Both the position numbers and the translations under genes were made by a program. Positions 12,867 through 19,264 of a stretch of DNA of 19,730 bases are shown piece by piece. This DNA is from Salinibacterium sp. (GTDB lineage: Bacteria > Actinomycetota > Actinomycetes > Actinomycetales > Microbacteriaceae). Where the stretch lies: positions 1 to 19,730 of the forward strand of contig SCSV01000349.1 in NCBI GenBank assembly GCA_004297555.1, in the 5' to 3' direction. Below the pieces are notes generated by a model. The model saw only the letters and a program-made list of their open reading frames with translations. It was not told the origin of the DNA and searched no databases. How positions within the stretch are numbered: the stretch's first letter is position 1; each line of letters starts with the position of its first letter.

Positions 12867-13354
12867 CCGAGACGGTGGCCGCCCTCGACGTGATCGACAA
12901 GGCGCTGACGGCGATCGACCCACACCTCGGGCCGGACGACCGGGCCAAGCTCGCCGAGGCGATCGTCGTCATCCGCGATGCGCTACAGCCTGATCAACCG
13001 CTCGTCCAGCGCGCCATCGAACGCTGGCATGCCGACATGCCGAAGCGCGTCGCGTTCGCTCGGGCCCTGTTCGGCGAGCCGCCGGAGGACGCCGATGCAC
13101 GACAGGTGCGAACCGTCCACGCCTACGTGCTCGCGCAGCCCGGCCTCGCGCACTGCACCGTGCTCGACGACCGAGCGCTACTCACCGAGCTCGTCCGTAC
13201 CAGCGGGTTCGGTCGTGTGAAGGCGCCACGCTGGTCACACGTCGGCGCGTGCCTGGGCCACGGATCGGGTGTGTCCGCGGCGATCTGCGAAGCGCTCGGC
13301 CTTGATCCGAATGAGCAGGTCGGCGACGACGATGAACCCGCGGAGGACACATGA
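12863..13354 (+). CDS. Hypothetical protein
   Basis: This is a 163-residue soluble protein. The N-terminus is helical (AALDVIDKALTAIDPHLGPD, then KLAEAIVVIRDAL), and the middle carries RAIERWHADMPKRVAFARAL. The C-terminal VKAPRWSHVGACLGHGSGVS, then AAICEALGLDPNE, looks like a small HTH (helix, turn, helix around the GS turn). It ends acidic. The ATG overlaps the membrane-protein stop as ATGA and has only weak ribosome-site support, suggesting translational coupling. No family was named. Confidence 0.76.
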   Translation: MTETVAALDVIDKALTAIDPHLGPDDRAKLAEAIVVIRDALQPDQPLVQRAIERWHADMPKRVAFARALFGEPPEDADARQVRTVHAYVLAQPGLAHCTVLDDRALLTELVRTSGFGRVKAPRWSHVGACLGHGSGVSAAICEALGLDPNEQVGDDDEPAEDT

Positions 13355-13551
13355 GCGTGGAGGCGAACGAAGCCTGTCGGCGGCTGATCGAGGCGATCGA
13401 CGCAGACCACGCGCGGCTCGTCCGCGTTGAGCTCGCGTCGCTGAACCTCTGCCGCGCCAACGGCGAGCAGCCCGACGCGAACCTCGTCGGCGAGCTCGTG
13501 CTCGCCATCGGTCGCGCGCAGGCCCGGCGCCTCGTCGAGCACCAGCCGTGA
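13351..13551 (+). CDS. Small helical protein
   Basis: This 66-residue protein is predicted to be entirely helical (ANEACRRLIEAIDADHARLV, then GELVLAIGRAQARRLVEH), probably a two-helix hairpin. ATG at 13351 has GGAGG 4 nt upstream and overlaps the previous stop. No function was recognised. Confidence 0.72.
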   Translation: MSVEANEACRRLIEAIDADHARLVRVELASLNLCRANGEQPDANLVGELVLAIGRAQARRLVEHQP

Positions 13552-13574
13552 CTCATCGACGCAAGGAGGATCTG

Positions 13575-13883
13575 GTGCCGGTCGCGCTGCCGAATTGGGA
13601 GGGCCGCCTGCTGCGGTTCCTTGCGGCTCCCAGGGGCACGTCCTGGCCGCTTCAGTGGATGCTCGGCCGCACAGGGATGTGGTGCGTTCGCTGTGGCGGC
13701 CACGAGGCCGACGCGGTGCCCGCCTGCAAGGGTTGTCGCGCCATCGTCGCACCGATCCTCGCGGAGTCGCGCGTCACGAACGACTGGACGAAACGCTACC
13801 GTCGCGACGTGCCGGCCGCGGTGATACCCTCGCAGCATGACCGAGGCCGACTTCCTCGCACGGTGCGACCCCGCGTTTCGTAG
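13575..13883 (+). CDS. Small zinc-motif protein
   Basis: I chose GTG 13575 because AAGGAGG lies exactly 5 nt upstream, giving 102 residues; GTG 13548 would instead give a 4-nt overlap with the previous gene. The core is CVRCGG (about 37-42) and CKGC (about 51-54), a four-cysteine zinc ribbon. The last 15 codons overlap the M15-type peptidase gene by 47 nt in another frame, and that tail (HDRGRLPRTVRPRVS) looks less constrained. Function unknown. Confidence 0.66.
   Translation: MPVALPNWEGRLLRFLAAPRGTSWPLQWMLGRTGMWCVRCGGHEADAVPACKGCRAIVAPILAESRVTNDWTKRYRRDVPAAVIPSQHDRGRLPRTVRPRVS
13825..13830 (+). promoter_or_regulatory. Candidate internal -10 box before the lysis genes
   Basis: TACCCT, preceded by TGA to give an extended -10-like TGATACCCT, ends 6 nt before the ATG at 13837. 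The spacing equals that of TATGCT before 9866. It may drive a leaderless transcript of the two muralytic genes separately from the upstream operon. No Shine-Dalgarno precedes this ATG. Confidence 0.35.
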
Positions 13884-14391
13884 CCGCCTCGTGGCGGTGC
13901 TCGCGGCGATGCGGGCGCGCGGCCATCAGCCGGTGATGATCTATACGTGGCGCACGCTCGCCGAGCAGGCCGAGCTCTACCGAAAGGGTGCGAGCAAGGT
14001 CACGTTCAGCTTCCACAACGCCGTGAACGAGCTGAACCAGCCCGCCGCGCTCGCCGCCGACGTCTACGATGCCCGCTGGCGCACGCTCGACGACGAGGAG
14101 CGCGCCGAGTTCTACGTCGAGCTCGGGACGATCGCCAAGGCGCACGGCCTCGCCTGGGGCGGCGATTGGGCGCGGACCGATCCCCGGTGGGCAGCCCACG
14201 GCCTCGGATGGGACCCCGGCCACGTCCAGGGCCTTCCGAACAGCGCGCTCGGCAGCGTGAAGGCGCGTACGCTTGCCGCGATGGAACGCGCCAGGTCGGC
14301 GACCGTCGGCGGTGGTGGAGCGGCCGTGCTGGTGTTCGGCATGTTCATGCTCGGCGCGCTCGGCGTCGGGCTCGCGGTGAGCCGCCGATGA
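13837..14391 (+). CDS. M15-type peptidoglycan peptidase (endolysin) with C-terminal membrane helix
   Basis: This is a 184-residue protein. Residues 20-135 match M15/VanY-type peptidases, which cut peptide cross-links in murein: YTWRTLAEQAELYRKGASKV (36-55), then His60 in FSFHNA, Asp75 in ALAADVYD, GLAWGGDW (104-111) and His129 in DPGHVQ. H60, D75 and H129 are the likely zinc ligands. After a Gly-rich hinge, residues 161-181 form a hydrophobic helix ending VSRR. This is an unusual C-terminal anchor for an endolysin, giving a tail-anchored or pinholin/SAR-like topology. It overlaps the lytic transglycosylase gene by 4 nt. Confidence 0.82.
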   Translation: MTEADFLARCDPAFRSRLVAVLAAMRARGHQPVMIYTWRTLAEQAELYRKGASKVTFSFHNAVNELNQPAALAADVYDARWRTLDDEERAEFYVELGTIAKAHGLAWGGDWARTDPRWAAHGLGWDPGHVQGLPNSALGSVKARTLAAMERARSATVGGGGAAVLVFGMFMLGALGVGLAVSRR

Positions 14392-14993
14392 AGCCGAACG
14401 CGCTGCTCGTGGTCGGCGGCCTCGCCCTGCTCGGGATCGGGACGCTGGTGGTAGCATCGGCCGCGATGGGTACCGACGACGATGATGGCGACGTCAAGGC
14501 GGTGGTTCGGGCCTACCCGAGCTCTGCGCCGGTCGCCTCCAGGCTCGTGAAGCTCGCGCGCACGCTCGGAGCTCGCCCGGCGTGGATCGCGAACGTCATC
14601 CAGTTCGAGTCGCGATGGAACCCGCAGGCGGTGAACCAGCGCGTCGAGGCCCAGGCGCCCGGCACCGGGGCCTCGGGGCTCGTGCAGTTCACGACCGGGA
14701 CCGCCGCGCAGCTCGGGACCAGCCTCGCGAAGATCCGCGCGATGGGCATGGTCGAGCAGTTCGGCCTCGTCGAGCGCTACTTCCTGCTCGATCGCATCCC
14801 GAAGCCGCTGGCAACGCAGGCCGACGTGTTCATGGCCGTGTTCTACCCACGCGCGATCGGCCGCGGCCCCGATTGGTTGCTCGGGTCGGATCGCGGGCTC
14901 GAGTACGTCGCCAAGCTCCAGGCCGACAACCCGGGCATCAAGACGCCCGCGGACTACACGCGCAAGGCGCTTGCCTCCGCGCGCATGGGCTAG
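14388..14993 (+). CDS. Membrane-anchored SLT-type lytic transglycosylase
   Basis: This is a 201-residue protein. Residues 4-27 are a hydrophobic signal or anchor helix (NALLVVGGLALLGIGTLVVA), followed by an acidic linker (TDDDDGDV). The SLT-like domain begins near 45, with WIANVIQFESRWNPQAV (66-82) giving catalytic Glu74. GASGLVQFTTGTAAQLG (94-110) is the typical second motif. It cleaves the MurNAc-GlcNAc bond of murein. It is coupled by ATGA to the peptidase gene, so the pair cuts both glycan and peptide bonds. A role in lysis is likely; a virion-entry enzyme is the alternative. Its stop is 1 nt from the convergent gene stop. Confidence 0.83.
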   Translation: MKPNALLVVGGLALLGIGTLVVASAAMGTDDDDGDVKAVVRAYPSSAPVASRLVKLARTLGARPAWIANVIQFESRWNPQAVNQRVEAQAPGTGASGLVQFTTGTAAQLGTSLAKIRAMGMVEQFGLVERYFLLDRIPKPLATQADVFMAVFYPRAIGRGPDWLLGSDRGLEYVAKLQADNPGIKTPADYTRKALASARMG

Positions 14994-14994
14994 G

Positions 14995-15255
14995 TCAGCG
15001 CTTCCTGCCCAGATAGTCGCGATCTTTCACGGCGTCGGCGATGGCATCGAGCTTGGCCTTGCCCAAGCCGGTCAACGCGACAGACGAGGCGATCCCGCGG
15101 ACGGCTTCGTGCTCCGAAATCTGGCGCTTCGCATTCGGAGTGGCGGCATTCCGAATACGGCTCCGCAGGCCCGCATTGCTCTTGCCAGGGAAAGCCCCGC
15201 GAATCATCAGATCGATCGGGTCCAACCGCGCTCTCGTTCGCTTGGCTTTCTTCAT
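14995..15255 (-). CDS. Small basic hypothetical protein
   Basis: This is an 86-residue very basic protein (MKKAKRTRARLDPIDLMIRG, then LRSRIRNAATPNAKRQISE) with a helical end (LGKAKLDAIADAVKDRDYLG). ATG 15255 has GGAGG 5 nt upstream. The basic character suggests DNA or RNA binding, but no fold was recognised. It is the last gene of the minus-strand methyltransferase cluster and converges on the transglycosylase gene with no spacer. Confidence 0.74.
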   Translation of the reverse strand: MKKAKRTRARLDPIDLMIRGAFPGKSNAGLRSRIRNAATPNAKRQISEHEAVRGIASSVALTGLGKAKLDAIADAVKDRDYLGRKR

Positions 15256-15278
15256 GTCGGCCTCCAGGGGCGTCGAGT

Positions 15279-15662
15279 CTACGACACCTTCATCGGGGGC
15301 CGGACCTGGAACCGGTCGAGCTGGTGCCACCAGTCGGGCATCGGCCAGCGGCCATCGACATACGCGAGGGCATCCTCGATGCTGCGCAAGCTCACGATCA
15401 CGCTCGGGGCCTTCTCGTCGTGCCCCCACCGCGGCCATGTCACGCGCCACGCGCCGCACCACGACACCTTGTCGGCCTCCCAGCACGGGCCGGCGACGGC
15501 CTCGAACGGGTGCCTGAAGGGCGCGATCGTCACGCCATCGTGGCGTCGCATGGCCTGATCGAGCAGGCGCATCGCGGTCCACCCACGAACCTCGGGTCGC
15601 GGACGTGGCTCTACGATGGGCGCATCGCCCTTGTTGACAAGATCGGTCGGGGTTGTCGTCAT
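15279..15662 (-). CDS. Hypothetical protein
   Basis: This is a 127-residue protein starting at ATG 15662 with AGGAG about 7 nt upstream. It is notably Trp-rich (WTAMRLLDQAM, CWEADKVSWCGAWRVTWPRW, WPMPDWWHQLDRF). EAVAGPCWEADKVSWCGAWR and a DDE-like mix of charges suggest a compact alpha/beta fold, but no family or catalytic motif was identified. It lies between the methyltransferase and the basic protein and is probably co-transcribed with both. Confidence 0.72.
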   Translation of the reverse strand: MTTTPTDLVNKGDAPIVEPRPRPEVRGWTAMRLLDQAMRRHDGVTIAPFRHPFEAVAGPCWEADKVSWCGAWRVTWPRWGHDEKAPSVIVSLRSIEDALAYVDGRWPMPDWWHQLDRFQVRPPMKVS

Positions 15663-15691
15663 GGTCGGCTCCTGGTGAACATGGTAGCGCG

Positions 15692-16432
15692 TCAGACCTT
15701 GCCCATCCCGTGCTCGGGAGGCACATGATCGCCCCACACGTAGAGCGCGTAGTCGCGGCTGTCGGTCTTGTTATCGCCCGTGAACGACGGCCGGTCCTCG
15801 AACGCGCGGGTGACGGGTGCTGGGTAGGTGCGCCAGAACGTGCTGCGCTTGCGGCTCGTGCGGAAGGCGAGCGGCAGCAGCATCGCCACGAGGCCGCCCT
15901 GCGCGAGCTCTAGCGCATGCTCTACATGCTCCAGGGCTTCGTTGTAGGGCGGGTTACCGACCACGGCGGCGACGTGCAGATCGATCGGACGCCACGACAC
16001 CCATTCGGCCCACACGCCGAGGTGGGGCCGATGCAGCAGCGCGCGGGCGCGCCCTTCGGCGGTCAGATCGTTCCACGGGATCTGGTGGTCCCAGCCGCCG
16101 CGCAGCGCGGGCGCGGTGGGATCGACATCCACGCCGAGAATCGGGACCGTCGTCACCTGCCGCAGCGCGTGGACGAACGCACCGGCTCCGACGGACGGCT
16201 CGACGATGTAGCCCCGCGTCGGGAGCCACGGCTGAATCACGGCGACGCAGCGTTCAGCGTCGCGATCGTCGGTGTAGTACCGGTCCAGCACATCGCGCTG
16301 GTGCTTGGGACGCAGCTTCACGCCATGCCGACGGCGATAGACGCGCTGATAGCACGTCGGGGAGCACGTCTCCGCGTCGGCTCGCGCGTGGAAGATGCGC
16401 CGGCACGTCCTCTCGATGCAACGATGCTCCAC
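15692..16432 (-). CDS. Adenine-specific DNA methyltransferase with N-terminal zinc finger
   Basis: This is a 246-residue protein. Residues 5-36 form a small finger (CIERTC, then CSPTCYQRVYRRRHG). The SAM-binding motif I is EPSVGAGAF (78-86), with an acidic VDVDP following (101-105). The catalytic motif NPPY (160-163) marks an N6-adenine methyltransferase, and the ending DSRDYALYVWG (224-234) resembles phage adenine methyltransferases. No endonuclease gene adjoins, so it is an orphan enzyme, plausibly protecting phage DNA or regulating it. The target sequence cannot be read from the gene. It starts at GTG 16432 without a Shine-Dalgarno; a TAGGTC just upstream may be a -10 box of a near-leaderless message. 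Confidence 0.85.
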   Translation of the reverse strand: MEHRCIERTCRRIFHARADAETCSPTCYQRVYRRRHGVKLRPKHQRDVLDRYYTDDRDAERCVAVIQPWLPTRGYIVEPSVGAGAFVHALRQVTTVPILGVDVDPTAPALRGGWDHQIPWNDLTAEGRARALLHRPHLGVWAEWVSWRPIDLHVAAVVGNPPYNEALEHVEHALELAQGGLVAMLLPLAFRTSRKRSTFWRTYPAPVTRAFEDRPSFTGDNKTDSRDYALYVWGDHVPPEHGMGKV

Positions 16433-16504
16433 GTAAGACCTACCGGTTACGAATGGGGACCACGACCGTAGCCCATACCTCTTACGCAGCGCAAGCCCAT
16501 GAGC

Positions 16505-16542
16505 GCGCCACGCGAGAGGAGTACTACTTGCAAGCGTGGCGC
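16505..16542. repeat. 9-bp inverted repeat upstream of the cysteine-rich gene (IR site C)
   Basis: GCGCCACGC (16505-16513) and GCGTGGCGC (16534-16542) are perfect 9-bp arms with a 20-nt spacer. The site lies in the 164-bp gap between the divergent genes at 16432 and 16597. Its inner 7-bp arms are spaced 22 nt apart, as at 10911-10946. It is an operator or leader-hairpin candidate. Confidence 0.55.
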
Positions 16543-16596
16543 TGGTCGGTGATGCTGAGGACGGCGCCGGTCAACCACCGGTCCATCGGAGGCAAC

Positions 16597-17940
16597 ATGC
16601 ACGGGCTCGAAGCGGAAGCGAGGGGACTCGACGAGGACGACGACTACGAAGGCGGCGACACCGAGGAGGGTGGGGACGCGCTGCTCGTGCTCACGTTCGA
16701 CGAGCGCGATGACGTGAAGCGGAAGATCGCGATGATCGGGTCGAAGATGCCGAGCAGGGGCCGGTGCGAGGTGGAGGGCTGCGCGAACGGCAAGGCGGGA
16801 CGCTGCTGGTCGATGTACCGGGCCTGCGAGGTCTGCGAGACGATGTTCCACCCGCGTCGATCGCACATGCGCGCCTGCGGCGGCAACTGCCGGTGCGTCA
16901 AGAACCGCGCGAACCGCGCGATCCGGGCGGGAAAGCCGATCCGCGGTCCGCGCCTCGCAGCGTTGCAGCGGGACTATGAGCGGGGACTCGCCATCCAGCA
17001 GATCGTGATCGACGCGCTCGTGAAGCGTGCGGATCTGCACGATACGAACGCTGCGCGTGAGAAGATCGCCGCCGAGAACGTACGGACGCAGGTGGGGAAC
17101 CTCCGCGCCGAGCTCGCGACCCGTCGCGCGCCGCGGCTACCCGACGTCGCTCCTCAGGCGCACACGGCGCCCTGCCCGGCCTGCACCCACGAGGTCGAAA
17201 CGGTGGAGCGAGGCACGTCCACGCGATCGTCGCGCGTCTGGATCGGCCACGGGCACGACGGGAAGGTGGTCGTTTCCACGGGGAACAACAGGCCGATCGG
17301 GCCGGATGTGCTGTGCGACGGCTCGTGGCGTGGGATCGACACGGACCCGTCGCGGTGGCTCGTAGACAAGCCTCGGAAGGGGATCGGCGATGCGCAGGGT
17401 GAGGAGTCCCCGCCCCCGCGCCGGCGACGTTCGCTGGCCGTGCCCCCCGAACCGAAGGGAGCGAGCCTGACCGAAACGGGGCACCGCGCCCTGGACCGCA
17501 TGGCCCACAAGACGCCGAAGGTGAAGCCCGAGACGTGCCCCGTCTGCAAGGGCAGCGTGATCAGCGCGATGGTGTCGGGGAAGGGTGCGATTCTGCTCGA
17601 TGCCGAGGTGCAGACCGAGCAGGATCGCACACGCTGGGCGGTCACGCCCACATGGTACACGTTGAAGGCCACCGTCGTCGGTACGATGCCCGATGCCGAG
17701 CTCGGCCACATCGACGGGCCGGGCGCCCATCCGCAGCACGTTCACCACGGAGGCCTGCACCACTGGTGGTGGTGTACGAAGGCCTGTGGCAACGGCCCCT
17801 GGACGGACGGCACGGAGCCCGACGCCTGTCCGTGTGGTGGGAACCTCGCGTTTGCGACCGCGGCGCCGCTGGGGCCGTCCAAGTGGCGTGGCGGGGACCG
17901 TACCCACGGGAAGCCCGCACGGGGTCAGCGCCCGCGGTAG
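16597..17940 (+). CDS. Large multi-zinc-finger hypothetical protein
   Basis: This is a 447-residue protein from ATG 16597, with GGAGG 4 nt upstream. The same frame is open further upstream (ATG 16453), so a longer form cannot be excluded. An acidic start (about 12-28) is followed by a finger of the CxxC...RxxHMRxC...C type (ACEVCETMFHPRRSHMRACG, then NCRCVKNRANRAIR), like the one on the neighbouring methyltransferase. A coiled coil follows (about 135-175), then CPACTHEV and CPVCKGSV. The His/Trp-rich end has GGLHHWWWCTKACG and CPCGG. At least four metal sites are possible. It precedes the integrase gene by 19 nt. It may be a DNA-binding or scaffold protein; the function is unknown. Confidence 0.75.
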   Translation: MHGLEAEARGLDEDDDYEGGDTEEGGDALLVLTFDERDDVKRKIAMIGSKMPSRGRCEVEGCANGKAGRCWSMYRACEVCETMFHPRRSHMRACGGNCRCVKNRANRAIRAGKPIRGPRLAALQRDYERGLAIQQIVIDALVKRADLHDTNAAREKIAAENVRTQVGNLRAELATRRAPRLPDVAPQAHTAPCPACTHEVETVERGTSTRSSRVWIGHGHDGKVVVSTGNNRPIGPDVLCDGSWRGIDTDPSRWLVDKPRKGIGDAQGEESPPPRRRRSLAVPPEPKGASLTETGHRALDRMAHKTPKVKPETCPVCKGSVISAMVSGKGAILLDAEVQTEQDRTRWAVTPTWYTLKATVVGTMPDAELGHIDGPGAHPQHVHHGGLHHWWWCTKACGNGPWTDGTEPDACPCGGNLAFATAAPLGPSKWRGGDRTHGKPARGQRPR

Positions 17941-17943
17941 GCT
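17938..17943 (+). promoter_or_regulatory. Candidate -10 box for the integrase gene
   Basis: TAGGCT overlaps the stop codon region of the upstream gene and lies 16 nt before the integrase ATG, with GGAGG between. Transcription from it would give a very short leader. It resembles the -10 candidates at 9854 and 11310. No -35 was identified. Confidence 0.3.
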
Positions 17944-17959
17944 TCCTGTGGAGGCCTCG

Positions 17960-18991
17960 ATGCCCTCACGCGCCACGGATCTGGTACTCGAGTACGAACC
18001 CGTGGTGCGTGGGGCGCTCGCCCCGGTCCTCGCCGAGAAGATCGCTCGTGCTGCCCAGGCCGCCGACGAGGCCGTGCCGGACTCCACACGGGCGGCCTAC
18101 GACTACTGGCTCGGCCGGTGGTCGGCCTGGGCGACCGCGCACGGCGTCCCGTCGGTGCCGGCGCCAGCCGACGCCTTCGCGGCCTACCTGACCGAGCTCG
18201 TCGAGGTCGGCCTGCCGGGGAAGCGCCGAGGCCCGCGCCCCGTCCGCCCGGCGTCGCTCGCCGTCGCGTGCGCCGCCGTGGCGACCGCGCACCATGCTCA
18301 GGGCCTCGCATCGCCAACGGACCACAAGGCCGTCCGGCTCGTGATCAAGGGCCTGCGGCGTCGCAAGGGCATGAAGCCGCGCCGCGTGCAGGCGATGGTC
18401 GTGCCCCTGCTCGCGCGCGTGATCCCGCAGGGCGATCGTCTGATCGACATACGCGACCGCGCGCTGCTCCTCGTGGGGTGGGCGGGCGCGCTCCGTCGCT
18501 CCGAGCTCGTGGCGCTCGACGTCGAGCACATCCGGTTCATGGAGCCTGGGAACGAGGTAGGCGCCCTACTGGACCTCGGATGTACGAAGACAGACCAGCA
18601 GGGGACGGACGGCGATCAGCCGCTGTACCCCGCGGAGATCGACCCTGCCTTGTGTCCGATCGCGGCGCTGAGGGCATGGCTTGCCGCGGCGAACATCACG
18701 ACGGGGCCGGTCTTCCGGGCGATCGATCGCCACGGGACGCTGCGCGCGAGGCTCACGGCGCACGCCGTGGCGACGATCATCAAGCGCCAGGTCAAGCGCG
18801 CCGGGCTCGATCCCAAGGCCTTCTCCGGGCACAGTCTCCGACGTGGGATGATCACCCAGGCCTACCGGGAACGACGCCCCGAGCGCGACATCGTGCAGCA
18901 CAGCCGCCACAGTCCGCGTGGAAATACCGTTCGCGTCTACTTCGACGACGACGATCGCCTCCGTCACAACGCTGCGCGCGGGCTCCTCTAA
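17960..18991 (+). CDS. int: Tyrosine recombinase / integrase
   Basis: This is a 343-residue protein with GGAGG 5 nt before ATG. Residues 40-110 form the SAM-like core-binding domain (DSTRAAYDYWLGRWSAWATA). The catalytic domain carries the full set: Arg179 in ALRRSEL, Lys210 in CTK, His291 and Arg294 in GHSLRRG, His317 in SRHSPRG and the nucleophile Tyr327 in VRVYF. It catalyses site-specific integration or excision or, less likely, dimer resolution. It lies beside a non-coding stretch full of inverted repeats (18992-19264), a natural place for the attachment site. No excisionase was recognised, although several nearby small proteins could serve. Confidence 0.92.
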   Translation: MPSRATDLVLEYEPVVRGALAPVLAEKIARAAQAADEAVPDSTRAAYDYWLGRWSAWATAHGVPSVPAPADAFAAYLTELVEVGLPGKRRGPRPVRPASLAVACAAVATAHHAQGLASPTDHKAVRLVIKGLRRRKGMKPRRVQAMVVPLLARVIPQGDRLIDIRDRALLLVGWAGALRRSELVALDVEHIRFMEPGNEVGALLDLGCTKTDQQGTDGDQPLYPAEIDPALCPIAALRAWLAAANITTGPVFRAIDRHGTLRARLTAHAVATIIKRQVKRAGLDPKAFSGHSLRRGMITQAYRERRPERDIVQHSRHSPRGNTVRVYFDDDDRLRHNAARGLL

Positions 18992-19027
18992 TCGCACTGA
19001 ACGGTTGATCGGTATTCGGCCGCGAAC

Positions 19028-19049
19028 CGATCTTTTGATCGAAAGATCG
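19028..19049. repeat. 8-bp inverted repeat
   Basis: CGATCTTT and AAAGATCG are perfect arms around the 6-nt centre TGATCG. It overlaps the right arm of GATCGGT/ACCGATC (19007-19032), so the two dyads share bases. Overlapping dyads of this kind occur at recombinase or initiator binding sites. Confidence 0.55.
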
Positions 19050-19079
19050 ACCGATGAAAGCCGATGGATCAAAATGACA

Positions 19080-19187
19080 GACGGGGAAGGGTTGTCACGG
19101 TGAGAGTGCTGCGGTAGAACCGTGTCCACCGGAGCGACCGTTGACGCGGCCGCTGACTCCTCTTCACCGTTCCGCCCCTTCCCCGTC
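19080..19187. repeat. Bipartite long inverted repeat
   Basis: GACGGGGAAGGG (19080-19091) is matched by CCCTTCCCCGTC (19176-19187), and ACGGTGA (19097-19103) by TCACCGT (19164-19170). Both pairs are separated by an identical 5-nt unmatched gap. The 60-nt centre (19104-19163) holds several ACCG words. It may be a paired protein-binding site, a cruciform, or a stable RNA stem with an internal loop. Confidence 0.65.
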
Positions 19188-19264
19188 GGCGATGCCACGA
19201 GGACCGCAGGGAAAGCCTACCCCATGTCGTGTTCCCCCGCCAATGATCGCCCGGTGTTCGTCCA

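Larger units (their letters stand above)
18992..19264. other. Non-coding inverted-repeat-rich region, candidate att site or origin
   Basis: This is the longest clearly non-coding stretch, with lower G+C in its first 90 bp than the rest of the window. It contains GATCGGT/ACCGATC (19007-19013 and 19026-19032), CGATCTTT/AAAGATCG (19028-19035 and 19042-19049), and a long-range pair with 12-bp and 7-bp arms at 19080-19103 and 19164-19187. GATC sites are dense (five between 19007 and 19070). Its position between the integrase and a helix-turn-helix gene fits an attachment site or a replication origin. I found no coding frame with good codon use. Confidence 0.5.

Noticed and set aside
15531..15546. 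Palindrome around ACGCCATCGTGGCGT
   Set aside because: It lies inside the coding region at 15279-15662, and its arms differ from the CGCCACG family, so it is probably chance in GC-rich DNA.
15817..16596. Upstream part of the frame containing the cysteine-rich protein
   Set aside because: Most of it is antisense to the methyltransferase and Arg/Ala/Ser-rich. Only the stretch after 16453 could be a genuine extension; the GGAGG before 16597 favours the shorter form.
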